Shown here: piece after piece, positions 1 to 9,131 of the stretch
Layout of the letters: each line of letters starts with the position of its first letter
How positions within the stretch are numbered: the first letter of the stretch is position 1
Source: Saccharospirillaceae bacterium
Lineage (GTDB): Bacteria > Pseudomonadota > Gammaproteobacteria > Pseudomonadales > Oceanobacteraceae
Direction: 5' to 3'
Length of the DNA stretch: 64,000 nucleotides
Assembly (NCBI GenBank): GCA_021208685.1
Contig: JAJOJJ010000020.1
Coordinates: forward strand, 124,001-188,000
Program-made: the position numbers and the translations under genes
Notes under the pieces: model-generated
The model's database searches: none
Told to the model about the DNA's origin: nothing
The model's input: only the letters and a program-made list of their open reading frames with translations

Positions 1-495
1 AATCTGGTTCAGGTTATTGCGGATGGGGGAAGCCCAGTAAAAATGGACGCCGCCATCACGCTGCACCGCTTCGAGACGCATATCCGCACCACTCAGGGTA
101 CGGCTGACCAGCTCCTGTACCGCATAGCCATGACTGGTCTGCAGTCCCATGGCGTCTTCGCGGCGGATCAGTTGCAGGGAGGACACTCCGGGCAGAAACT
201 GGCGCAGTGTCGCTTTCCAGGCCGGATCATTCTCCTCCAGTGCCTGTAAGGTCAGCGGGTGATGACTGGCGGCACTCTGCAGGCGACGGGTGTCCTGCAG
301 ACGGGTGCTGAGGGCGTGCGCCATTTGCTCGGCCATGGCTTCAGCAAAGGCGCGATCCACATCGGATTGGGTAAACAGGTTGACCTGAATACTCTGAAAA
401 GAAAGCCCGCCAGCAATAAACAACAGCGCCAGCCAGATGGTCAGGCGGCTGTAAAATACGATGGTACGTTCTGGCGTGCGGACGTTCGTTTTCAT
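1..495 (-). CDS. algC: AlgC-type phosphomannomutase/phosphoglucomutase, N-terminal part only
   Basis: The reading frame starts at an ATG preceded by AAGGAAG and stays open for 165 codons to the window edge. The visible part is not the catalytic domain. It is a short basic N-terminus, one hydrophobic segment (about residues 16-30) and a stretch that looks like an extracytoplasmic sensor or linker region. I assign AlgC from position: in Pseudomonas the genes run coaBC, dut, algC, and long AlgC forms with a membrane-anchored N-terminal extension are known in that group. The phosphoserine loop and the sugar-phosphate-binding domains would lie outside the window, so the enzymatic call is inference. 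The alternative is another membrane-anchored sensor protein in the same place. Confidence 0.6.
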   Translation of the reverse strand, partial: MKTNVRTPERTIVFYSRLTIWLALLFIAGGLSFQSIQVNLFTQSDVDRAFAEAMAEQMAHALSTRLQDTRRLQSAASHHPLTLQALEENDPAWKATLRQFLPGVSSLQLIRREDAMGLQTSHGYAVQELVSRTLSGADMRLEAVQRDGGVHFYWASPIRNNLNQI

Positions 496-586
496 GTTGC
501 TTCCTTTCGGCCGGTGTCGGGCGGTCCTGAATTATTGTTATTTGAAATAAGGCAGCGCTTGTTACGGATGGCGGCTTATGCCGCGT

Positions 587-1048
587 TCAGCTCCGCCCGG
601 AGTGACCAAAGCCACCCGTACCACGCTCGGTGGATTCAAACTGCTCAACGATTTCAAACCCGGCCTGAACAACAGGGACAAGCACCAGTTGCGCCAGACG
701 TTCACCGATATCAATGGTGAAGCTGTCTTTGCCCCGGTTCCAGCAGCTGACCATCAGCTCGCCCTGGTAGTCAGAGTCAATCAGGCCGACCAGATTTCCC
801 AACACAATACCATGCTTATGGCCGAGGCCGGAGCGTGGCAGAATCATGGCCGCCAGACCCGGATCCTCAATGAAGATGGCCAGACCGGTACGGATCAGCT
901 GAGTTTCTCCCGGATGCAGCGTCAGTGGCGCATCGAGACAGGCGCGCAGATCCAGTCCGGCAGAGCCGGGGGTGGCGTATTCGGGCATGGGGATGCTGTT
1001 GCCCAGGCGCTCATCCAGTACTTTTACCTGTAATTTTTGCATGGTCAT
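587..1048 (-). CDS. dut: Deoxyuridine 5'-triphosphate nucleotidohydrolase (dUTPase)
   Basis: Hydrolyses dUTP to dUMP and pyrophosphate, which keeps uracil out of DNA and supplies dUMP for thymidylate synthesis. All five motifs of the trimeric dUTPase family are present in order: [12 protein letters not shown] (25-36), PRSG (71-74), [11 protein letters not shown] (88-98), RLAQLV (117-122) and the C-terminal GTGGFGHSG arm (143-151) that closes over the active site. At 153 residues it matches the usual length of about 151. A start two codons further in (MQKL) is equally possible. It lies 12 bases downstream of coaBC on the same strand and upstream of the algC-type gene, so the three probably form one transcript, as in Pseudomonas. 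Confidence 0.97.
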   Translation of the reverse strand: MTMQKLQVKVLDERLGNSIPMPEYATPGSAGLDLRACLDAPLTLHPGETQLIRTGLAIFIEDPGLAAMILPRSGLGHKHGIVLGNLVGLIDSDYQGELMVSCWNRGKDSFTIDIGERLAQLVLVPVVQAGFEIVEQFESTERGTGGFGHSGRS

Positions 1049-1060
1049 TCGGTTCCGGGG

Positions 1061-2286
1061 TTAAGAAATTGAGGGTGCTTTTGACTGCTGATAACGGTGG
1101 GCAATGAGTTCCACCAGTTCGCGCGCGAGCGCCTGTTTGCTCATCTGAGCGAAGCTCTGCTGATTTTCAGCCCAGAACACGGTCACGGCATTCTGATCGC
1201 TGTTAAAGCCGATATCGGTTCCTGAAACATCATTGGCGATGATCATATCGAGGTTTTTGCGCACCAGTTTATCGCGCGCATAAATATCAACATCCTGAGT
1301 CTCGGCGGCAAAGCCAACCGTAAACGGGCGCTGTTCATGGGCGGCAACGGTGGCGACCACATCCGGGTTTTTCACCAGCGTCAGCTCCATGCTGTCCGCC
1401 GATTTTTTGATTTTCTGATGGGCGGCAGTCATCGGACGATAGTCCGCCACGGCGGCCGCTGCGACAAAAATATCGCACGAGCTGAGCTGTGCCAGAGCGC
1501 AATCCAGCATGTCACGCGCGCTCTCGACCCGCAGGCAGTTAACGCGTTCGGGGGCAGGAATCACCACCGGTCCGCTGATCAGGGTCACTTTGGCGCCGGC
1601 ATCACGGGCAGCCGCCGCAAGGGCATAACCCATCTTGCCGGAGCTGTGATTGGAGATGTAACGCACCGGATCGATGGCTTCCCGGGTCGCCCGGCCGTAA
1701 TGACAACATTGAGGCCAGCCAGCAGGCCGGTTTCAAACAGATCGGCGGCCTGGGCTGCAATATCGTCAGGTTCGAGCATGCGTCCGGGGCCGACATCGCC
1801 GCAGGCCTGAGCGCCATCAGCCGGGCCAAACAGATACAGCTTGCTGCCTTTGATGTCGATCAGACGGGCGATGTTGGCCTGGGTAATCGGCTCACGCCAC
1901 ATCGCCTGATTCATGGCCGGAGCCAATGCGATCGGAGCCTCGGTTGCCAGGCAGACCGTGGTCAGAAGATCATCTCCTGAGCCTTGTGTCAGGCGGGCAA
2001 TAAAATTGGCCGATGCCGGAGCAACCAATAGCAGATCAGCCCATTTGGCCAGTTCGATATGACCCATACCGGCCTCGGCTTCCGGATCAAGCAGAGCATG
2101 ATGCACCGGATTGCCGGACAATGCCTGCAGAGTCAGGGGGGTGATAAATTCCATGGCACCGGCGGTCATCACAACCCGCACCTCGGCTCCGGCTTTCTTC
2201 AGTATCCGTACCAGTTCGGCGGCTTTATAGGCGGCAATGCCCCCGGTGATTCCGAGCAAAATTCGCTTATTACAGAGTTGTTGCAT
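1061..2286 (-). CDS. coaBC: Bifunctional phosphopantothenoylcysteine decarboxylase/phosphopantothenate-cysteine ligase, split by a -1 frameshift
   Basis: Catalyses two steps of coenzyme A synthesis: ligation of cysteine to 4'-phosphopantothenate and decarboxylation of the product. The CoaC half (residues 1-190) shows the flavin-binding [10 protein letters not shown], catalytic His76 in [18 protein letters not shown], and Cys162 in [10 protein letters not shown]. The CoaB half carries [20 protein letters not shown] and the KNPD segment. The halves are in different frames. After GLNVVITAG (residue 199) the frame should continue [14 protein letters not shown], but one base is missing near position 1689, where GGGCCGACC reads GGGCGACC. 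With the base restored the protein is 408 residues, normal for the family. The ATG at 2286 aligns with known CoaBC N-termini; an ATG further upstream would run into the divergent radC leader. The gene is essential, so sequencing error is likelier than true loss. Confidence 0.93.
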
Positions 2287-2393
2287 GGCTGGTTTCGCGC
2301 TGACTAGAATGAGCCGGAGTATATAAGGAAGCGTACCACAAGTCTGCAACAGGCCCGGGGCCGGTCAGGCTTACAGACCACAGGGAGGTGGGT

Positions 2394-3068
2394 ATGGCGA
2401 TCAGTGACTGGCCAAGCGCCGAACGGCCAAGAGAAAAGCTGCTGGCGCAGGGTGCTGGCAGTCTGTCGGATGCAGAGTTGTTGGCGATTTTTTTACGCAC
2501 CGGCGTGAAAGGCAAAAGTGCGGTCGATCTGGCGCGTGAACTGTTGCAGGAATTTGGCAGTCTGCGAGCGTTACTCACGGCCGATCTGGCGACGTTCTGC
2601 ATCCCGCTGGGGTTGGGCAGTGCCAAATACGCGCAGCTGCAGGCGGTGCTGGAAATGGCGCGGCGGCATCTGGCGGAACAGTTAGCCCGTGGCGATGCCT
2701 TAACCAGTCCCGATCTTACCCGGCGTTATTTGCTGGCCCAGCTGCGTGACCGTGATCATGAAGTGTTTGCCTGTTTATTACTGGACAATCAGCACCGGGT
2801 ACTGAAATACCATGAGCTGTTCAGAGGCACCATTGATGGTGCTGCGGTGTACCCGCGCGAAGTGGTAAAACTGGCGCTGACTCATGGCGCCGCCGCCGTG
2901 ATACTGGCGCACAACCACCCCTCCGGAGTGGCTGAGCCCAGTCATGCTGACCGTGCACTGACGGATCGCTTACAGCAGGCACTGGGGCTGGTGGATATCC
3001 GCGTGCTGGATCATCTGGTGGTTGGTGATGGGCACTGTGTATCCTTTGCTGAGCGCGGCTGGATATAA
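2394..3068 (+). CDS. radC: RadC family JAB1/MPN-domain protein
   Basis: A 224-residue protein with the RadC layout: an N-terminal helix-hairpin-helix-like part (about 20-95) followed by a JAMM metalloprotease-fold domain (about 105-224). The metal-binding set HNHPSG (173-178) and Asp186 are intact. The true cellular role of RadC is unsettled; the old link to DNA repair in E. coli was not upheld, so I give no reaction. The ATG at 2394 follows AGGGAGG at good spacing; a GTG two codons earlier is less likely because it abuts the ribosome-binding site. It is divergent from coaBC and upstream of rpmB, the order seen in both E. coli and Pseudomonas. Confidence 0.95.
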   Translation: MAISDWPSAERPREKLLAQGAGSLSDAELLAIFLRTGVKGKSAVDLARELLQEFGSLRALLTADLATFCIPLGLGSAKYAQLQAVLEMARRHLAEQLARGDALTSPDLTRRYLLAQLRDRDHEVFACLLLDNQHRVLKYHELFRGTIDGAAVYPREVVKLALTHGAAAVILAHNHPSGVAEPSHADRALTDRLQQALGLVDIRVLDHLVVGDGHCVSFAERGWI

Positions 3069-3111
3069 TCCGGCAACGTGCCTGCCATTCGTATAAAAAA
3101 TAAGCTTTCGC

Positions 3112-3140
3112 TTGCGGCGGTCTGGGTGTTTTGGTATAAA
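3112..3140 (+). promoter_or_regulatory. Predicted sigma-70 promoter of rpmB-rpmG
   Basis: TTGCGG (3112-3117) and TATAAA (3135-3140) are separated by 17 bases. They lie in the only long gap upstream of the ribosomal protein pair, about 110 bases before the rpmB start. This is a sequence-only prediction. Confidence 0.6.
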
Positions 3141-3253
3141 GCGCAACTCTTTTCAGCCAGGGCCGTCGCGAATCAAGATTTTGATGACGAACGCCCACGG
3201 TTGGTAACGAATTTCCAATTTGTTCGATACAGTTAAAAATCGGGGCGAGATCA

Positions 3254-3490
3254 ATGTCTAAGGTTTGCCAAGTTACAGGTAAAGGTCCTGTAACCGGGAA
3301 CAACGTTTCCCACTCAAACATTAAAACCAAGCGCCGTTTTCTGCCTAACCTGCAACAGCACCGTTTCTGGGTAGAAAGCGAAAACCGTTTTGTGCGTCTG
3401 CGTATTTCTACCAAAGGTATGCGCATCATCGATAAGAAAGGTATCGATGTTGTTCTGGCAGAACTGCGTGCACGCGGCGAAAAAGTCTAA
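3254..3490 (+). CDS. rpmB: 50S ribosomal protein L28
   Basis: A 78-residue basic protein with the bacterial L28 pattern: [12 protein letters not shown] at the start, then [19 protein letters not shown] and [17 protein letters not shown]. It is a structural component of the large ribosomal subunit. It has a single cysteine (Cys5) and lacks the zinc-ribbon cysteine pairs found in some paralogues, which is normal for gammaproteobacteria. It is followed after 11 bases by rpmG, preceded by AAGGAGA, so the two are co-transcribed as in E. coli. Confidence 0.98.
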   Translation: MSKVCQVTGKGPVTGNNVSHSNIKTKRRFLPNLQQHRFWVESENRFVRLRISTKGMRIIDKKGIDVVLAELRARGEKV

Positions 3491-3501
3491 GGAGACCTGT
3501 T

Positions 3502-3660
3502 ATGCCACGCGATAAGATCCGTTTAGTGTCTAGTGCCGGTACCGGTCACTTCTACACCACTGACAAAAACAAGCGCACCATGCCTGAGAAAATGGAGATC
3601 AAAAAATTTGATCCTGTGATCCGTCAGCACGTGATGTATAAAGAAGCCAAAATTAAGTAA
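3502..3660 (+). CDS. rpmG: 50S ribosomal protein L33
   Basis: A 52-residue protein that begins [20 protein letters not shown] and continues [18 protein letters not shown], the L33 signature. It belongs to the zinc-free class because the two CxxC pairs are absent. The ribosome-binding site is AAGGAGA, overlapping the rpmB stop region. A strong intrinsic terminator follows within 20 bases and ends the rpmB-rpmG unit. Confidence 0.97.
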   Translation: MPRDKIRLVSSAGTGHFYTTDKNKRTMPEKMEIKKFDPVIRQHVMYKEAKIK

Positions 3661-3678
3661 GCTTCTTTGCTTGAAAAG

Positions 3679-3704
3679 AACCCGGCCTGTGCCGGGTTTT
3701 TTTA
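3679..3704 (+). terminator. Intrinsic terminator after rpmG
   Basis: AACCCGGC, a four-base loop, then GCCGGGTT running into seven T residues. It sits directly after the rpmG stop. Confidence 0.9.
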
Positions 3705-3809
3705 TGGCCGCCATCCGTCACTGACAACCAGACGGCCCCCTTGCGGTGCTTAGCGCCTTGTTTCCCTCTTCTGGCATAATCGCGTTTTTCTCAGACGACT
3801 GATCTCCCT

Positions 3810-4619
3810 ATGCCTGAACTCCCTGAAGTCGAAACCACCAAGCGCGGCATTGAACCCTGGCTGCTGAATCAGCGAATTGAGCGTGTGCTGGTGCGTCAGC
3901 CACAGCTGCGCTGGCCGGTGGTGGATGAATTACGGCAATTGGAGGGCCAGACCGTGCGCGGTCTGAGTCGCCGGGCGAAGTACATTCTGGTGGAGACCGA
4001 CATCGGTACTGCGATCTGGCATCTGGGGATGTCGGGTTCGTTGCGTCTGGTTGAGCCATCAGCGCCGGTCGGTAAGCACGATCATATCGACTGGCGGCTG
4101 GAGAACGGCAAAGTGCTGCGTTATCACGACCCGCGCCGTTTCGGTGCCTTGCTGTGGGTTGAGCCGGGTGCGGACAGTGAGCATCTCACGCATCTGGGGC
4201 CGGAACCGTTGTCGGATGCGTTTACGGCGGACTATCTGTTCCGCCGTTCGCGCGGTAAAAGCCAGGCGATCAAGACCTTTGTTATGGACGGCAAAGTTGT
4301 GGTGGGTGTTGGTAATATCTACGCGAATGAAAGCCTGTTTCTGGCCGGAATACGCCCGGAGACGGCCGCTGGCAAAATCAGTCTGGCACGCTATGAGCGT
4401 CTGGTGGAAGAAATCAAACAGGTACTGGCCCGGGCGATTGATCAGGGTGGCACAACTCTGCGGGATTTTGTGGGCGGAGACGGCAAGCCCGGTTACTTTG
4501 CCCAGCAGCTTTTTGTGTACGGCCGTGGCGGTGAGCCATGCAAAGTATGCAGCCGTGTGCTGAAAGACATCCGTCAGGGGCAGCGGGCAACGGTTTACTG
4601 CCCGGCGTGTCAGCGCTGA
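3810..4619 (+). CDS. mutM: Formamidopyrimidine-DNA glycosylase (Fpg)
   Basis: Base-excision repair glycosylase/AP lyase that removes 8-oxoguanine and formamidopyrimidines. The N-terminal PELPEVE places the catalytic Pro2 and Glu3 exactly where the family needs them, which also fixes the start. A conserved Lys lies in the beta-hairpin near residue 58. The helix-two-turn-helix contains GVGNIYANE, and the C-terminal zinc finger has Cys244, Cys247, Cys264 and Cys267. The 269-residue length is typical. Position after rpmB-rpmG is shared with E. coli. Confidence 0.97.
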   Translation: MPELPEVETTKRGIEPWLLNQRIERVLVRQPQLRWPVVDELRQLEGQTVRGLSRRAKYILVETDIGTAIWHLGMSGSLRLVEPSAPVGKHDHIDWRLENGKVLRYHDPRRFGALLWVEPGADSEHLTHLGPEPLSDAFTADYLFRRSRGKSQAIKTFVMDGKVVVGVGNIYANESLFLAGIRPETAAGKISLARYERLVEEIKQVLARAIDQGGTTLRDFVGGDGKPGYFAQQLFVYGRGGEPCKVCSRVLKDIRQGQRATVYCPACQR

Positions 4620-4712
4620 CCTGCCGAAAGGCCATCGCTGGCAGCCGTGACGAGTCGTGCGGGGGCTGATATAGTCGGGCCTATTCGCATCTGCATCAAA
4701 AGAGGAAGAACA

Positions 4713-5540
4713 ATGCAACTGATGGCGACCTTACGGACTTCGGTAAATATTGCGGTGGCCACCGCGTTGCTGGGCATGAGCTCTCTTGCCAGCGCCGAAC
4801 GGATTGAAGAAGCTCCAAGCGCGGGTGCCATGGTGGCCGATGCCGTGCTGGCGCGTCCGTTGTATTTTGTTTTATCGCAGGCGGGCGCGCTCATTTACGG
4901 TGCTACCCTGCCGTTAACCCTGCTCGGCGGCAATGCTGATCAGGCGGCCGAAACGCTGGTAGTAACCCCTTTGCAGGCTGCATTCGTGCGTTGTCTGGGC
5001 TGTGGCAAGATTGAAAATGAAGTGGGCTCCCTGAGCGAAGGCGATGGTAAGCGTATCCGTCATTTCGTTATGCTCAGCGGTGGTGCTGCGCAGCTGGATA
5101 CGGAGAAGGAAACCGGTAACGGCGCCACTTACGGCCTGTATCTGGGGACGCACTTTGAACTGACCGACGAAAGCCGCTTTGATGTGATGCTGGGAGCGAA
5201 GCGTCTGGCGGAAACAGAAATCAAAGCGTCGACCGGTACATTCAAAGATTCGGCAACGTCTTACCAGATCGTCAGCCGCTTTGGTCGTGAAGTGTTCGGT
5301 AATGTGGATCTGATGTTCAAGCTGGGGGCTCACCACTGGTCAGCCGAACGTAAGCTGGCATCCGGTACAACCGGCGACACATCCGGTAATGATTTCCTCT
5401 GGGGCGTAGGTCTGGATACGGGTCTGGGTGACAGTTTCCGTGTCGGCCTTGATTACACCAGCTACTCCATGGAAAACAAAGACGATGGCTATGACGCCGG
5501 TATCGATACGCTGGATCTGAACGTCAGCTACCTGTTCTGA
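4713..5540 (+). CDS. Outer-membrane beta-barrel protein with a conserved N-terminal module
   Basis: A 275-residue exported protein. A signal peptide (about 1-25, ending SLASA) is followed by a hydrophobic module (about 30-95: VADAVLARPLYFVLSQAGAL and LPLTLLGG). This module resembles the small Pseudomonas exported proteins often mislabelled multidrug transporter. From about residue 105 the chain alternates in the way of an eight-stranded OmpA/OmpW-like barrel and ends in LNVSYLF, with the terminal Phe used by the barrel assembly machinery. Two cysteines (CLGC) lie between the parts. Start chosen at the ATG after AGAGGAAG. No substrate can be read from the sequence. It stands alone, with a bidirectional terminator downstream. 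Confidence 0.8.
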   Translation: MQLMATLRTSVNIAVATALLGMSSLASAERIEEAPSAGAMVADAVLARPLYFVLSQAGALIYGATLPLTLLGGNADQAAETLVVTPLQAAFVRCLGCGKIENEVGSLSEGDGKRIRHFVMLSGGAAQLDTEKETGNGATYGLYLGTHFELTDESRFDVMLGAKRLAETEIKASTGTFKDSATSYQIVSRFGREVFGNVDLMFKLGAHHWSAERKLASGTTGDTSGNDFLWGVGLDTGLGDSFRVGLDYTSYSMENKDDGYDAGIDTLDLNVSYLF

Positions 5541-5556
5541 TCGGCAGGTTGTGATC

Positions 5557-5587
5557 AAAAAAACGCCGGGCAATGCCCGGCGTTTTT
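5557..5587. terminator. Bidirectional intrinsic terminator between convergent genes
   Basis: ACGCCGGGC, loop AAT, GCCCGGCGT, flanked by an A run on one side and a T run on the other. It serves the barrel gene on the plus strand and the elyC-like gene on the minus strand. Confidence 0.9.
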
Positions 5588-5607
5588 GTTTCTGCTTTTT
5601 GTGCCGG

Positions 5608-6345
5608 TCAGGCGCCTTTCAGCCACTGCCAGAGCTGGCCAATGCCTTCGTACATGGCGCGTTCACTTTTCAGCGCGGCCCGCGCTTCAATCCGCCAGTC
5701 GCTGTTATCGGTACTCAGGCGTACTGCTGGTGCCGGTATTGGCTGTAATCCCTGACGCTGAAAAAACACCATTGCCCGTGGCAGGTGAGAGGCTTCGCTG
5801 ACCAGTGCAAAGCGGTTTCCGTTCAGCAGGGATGTCATCAGCCGGGCTTCTTCTTCCGTATCTCTGGCTTGCGCGAAGGTGCGGATACGTTCGGCGCTCA
5901 CGCCCATGCTCAGGGCGATGTCACGCATAACGTCGGCATGGGGGCGGCTGTCGTTGCCGGCATAACCGGAGACAAACAGCTGCGCCTGCGGATTCGCAGC
6001 CAGAATGCGCAGGCCTTCGCTCAGGCGGAACAGTGAGCTGGAACACAGCTGCGCGGCCGGCGGCATGCTGTCATCGCTGGCGTGACATCCGCCCAGTACC
6101 ACCACGGCGCTGACCGGTTGCCCGAGATCGAAGGCGGGGAAATCATCTTCAAACGGTGCCAGCCAGCGGTCTGCGAGCGGGTGCCAGCTGGTCAGGGCAA
6201 GCCACAACGCGGCGACGCTGATGAGCCCCTTGCCCAGCGCCGGGCGATGCTTCAGCAGCAACAACCCGGTCAGCAACGCGATCAGCGTCAGGGGAATGGG
6301 CATCAGCAGCATGCCGATGATTTTTTTCAGGGTGAACGCGATCAT
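5608..6345 (-). CDS. ElyC/SanA/YdcF-family (DUF218) inner-membrane protein
   Basis: A 245-residue protein with two N-terminal membrane segments (about 8-25 and 36-53) followed by a DUF218 domain (about 78-240). Family landmarks visible are VVVLGG, a GYAGND segment and LVSEASHLPRAMVFF. ElyC in E. coli affects peptidoglycan and enterobacterial common antigen lipid-carrier metabolism; the biochemical activity is not settled. The ATG at 6345 (MIAFTLKK) is chosen over an upstream in-frame codon because it starts right at the first membrane helix. It stops 31 bases short of the ggt end and may be read through from it. Confidence 0.85.
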   Translation of the reverse strand: MIAFTLKKIIGMLLMPIPLTLIALLTGLLLLKHRPALGKGLISVAALWLALTSWHPLADRWLAPFEDDFPAFDLGQPVSAVVVLGGCHASDDSMPPAAQLCSSSLFRLSEGLRILAANPQAQLFVSGYAGNDSRPHADVMRDIALSMGVSAERIRTFAQARDTEEEARLMTSLLNGNRFALVSEASHLPRAMVFFQRQGLQPIPAPAVRLSTDNSDWRIEARAALKSERAMYEGIGQLWQWLKGA

Positions 6346-6376
6346 GGTGTTTCTGCAACCTTCTCTTCTGTGTGGC

Positions 6377-8123
6377 TTATTTGGGCGGATGCACAACAGC
6401 GCTGCCGATACCGCGCGGGTCGGAGGCAGCCGTTACCTGCTGTTGGCGCTTATCCCAGAGGATCGCCTGCATATTGCCGTACTGGCGTCCTGCGGTCTGC
6501 AGGCGGTGTCCCATCCGGGTCAGGGCAACCTCCTGCTGCGCGCTGAAGGCACCGGGTTCGTGTTGCAGAACATCCGGCAGATACTGATGGTGAAAACGCG
6601 GGCGGCTGACCCAGTCTTCCACCGGTTTACCCTGCAGATGTTCCAGCGCCCCCAGCAGCACCATGCTGATAATACGGCTGCCGCCGGGGGTGCCGATAAT
6701 CGCGGTCTGCTGCGGGCTGTTGATGATGGTTGGCGTCATGCTCGACAGCGGGCGCTTTCCGGCGGCGATGGCGTTGGCTTCGTTACCGGTCAGGCCATAG
6801 GCGTTGGGTGCGCTTGGTTTGGCGGAGAAGTCGTCCATTTCGTTATTCAGCAGAATGCCGGTACCAGCGGCGGTAAAGGCTGAACCAAAGGGCAGGTTGA
6901 TGCTCAGCGTTGCCGATACCATATTGCCGTCGTTATCCAGTACCGACAGATGGGTGGTGTGGAAGCCTTCATTGAGGTTTTTTGGCCCGGCCAGATTCAG
7001 GCTGGGGGTTGCCTGCACCGGATCGATACTCTCGGCCCAGTATCGCGCCCGTGCTTCAGACAGCAGTGCCGCTACCGGTACCTCGACAAAATCCGGATCA
7101 CCAAGAAACTCGGCGCGGTCACGGTAGGCGCGGCGCATCACTTCGGTCAGCAGGTGGGTCTGATCTGTCGGCGTCATAGTCTGCCAGCTGAAATGACTGA
7201 GCATGTTCAGCATCTGCACCATGGCAATACCGCCGGAGGATGGTGGTGGTGCGCTGATGACTTCCAGTGCGCCATAGCGGACGTGCACGGGCTCGCGTTC
7301 GACCACGCGGTAATTGGCCAGATCGGCGGCTGTCCATTCCCCGCCGTTGCTGTTCACCGCTGCCAGTAAGCGTTGTGCGACCGGGCCTTTATAAAATCCA
7401 TCGAAGCCATGATTGGCCAGGGCTTCCAGTGTCTGAGCCAGTTCGGGCTGGTGCAGCTCATAGCCTGCAGCCGGAATGTTGTTGTCATCGAGAAACAGGC
7501 GGGCACTGTCTTCATAGCGCCGCACCGCCTGCAGGCGGTAGCCCATCAGCATGCGGTAATGCTCGTCCACCGCGAAGCCGTCGCGGGCCTGCTGAATCGC
7601 GGCACGCAGCGTTTCCGTTAACGGCAGTTTTCCATAGTGTTCGCTGATATAGGCAAAGGCCGCCGCCTGGCCGGGAATCGCTGCCGCCGTTGCGCCGTTG
7701 ACCGCTTTATCGCGGTTGACGCTGCCGTCGGCATTCAGATAGTAATCCCGGTGGGCGGCAGCGGGAGCGGTCTCCCGGGCATCGATGAAGCGGTATTGTG
7801 TGGCGCTGGCGTCGTACAACAGCCAGAAGCCGCCGCCACCGATACCGGCACTGTAAGGCTCAACCACGCCCAGACTGGCGGCCACGGCAATGGCGGCATC
7901 AAAGGCGTTGCCACCCTGTCCCAGTACGGCCATGCCAGCGGCGGTGGCCAGTGGGTGTGCACTGGCGATGGCCGCCTGACCGGGACCGGAGCTCTGACGG
8001 CTGACACTGGGGGGGCTGTTTGTTGTGTCCGGCGCTGGCGGTGTTCTGTGGGGTGCTGCAGGCACTGAGTAACAGGGCCGGCAGCAGAGCAAACAGCAGA
8101 GGAATCAGGGCAAACGGGCGCAT
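6377..8123 (-). CDS. ggt: Gamma-glutamyltransferase, predicted lipoprotein, disrupted by a +1 indel in a seven-C run
   Basis: Periplasmic N-terminal nucleophile hydrolase that moves gamma-glutamyl groups from glutathione. The main body shows ASAHPLATAAG, GGNAFDAA, GIGGGGFW, the autoprocessing and catalytic Thr region HTTHLSVLD, NNEMDDFS, and GTPGGSRI. The only good start is MRPFALIPLLFALL with lipobox LSAC in another frame. The frames meet at seven C residues (8009-8015). With six C the chain reads NKQPPSVSRQSSGPGQAAI, giving about 581 residues. So the gene as given would yield a truncated lipoprotein. Order ggt-fdx-coaD matches Pseudomonas. The lipid anchor is inferred from the lipobox. A hairpin covers the ribosome-binding site. 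Confidence 0.9.
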
Positions 8124-8150
8124 AAAAAAAGGCCTCCTTATGGGAGGCCT
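8124..8150 (-). terminator. Terminator-like hairpin covering the ggt ribosome-binding site
   Basis: Reading the minus strand: AGGCCTCCC, loop ATA, AGGAGGCCT, then seven T residues running directly into the ggt ATG. It looks like an intrinsic terminator for coaD-fdx, yet its descending arm contains the AGGAGG that ggt needs. It could end the upstream message, limit ggt translation, or both. Confidence 0.75.
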
Positions 8151-8219
8151 CAGTGTGTGGGAGGTCAGTCAGCGGTGCAACCGTGAGTGGTTCCGGCTCC
8201 GCGCCTGACTCCGCACCGG

Positions 8220-8480
<261 letters not shown>

Positions 8481-8500
8481 TTACCTCCGTCAGGGGCGGG

Positions 8501-9120
<620 letters not shown>

Positions 9121-9131
9121 GGGCTGAAGCC

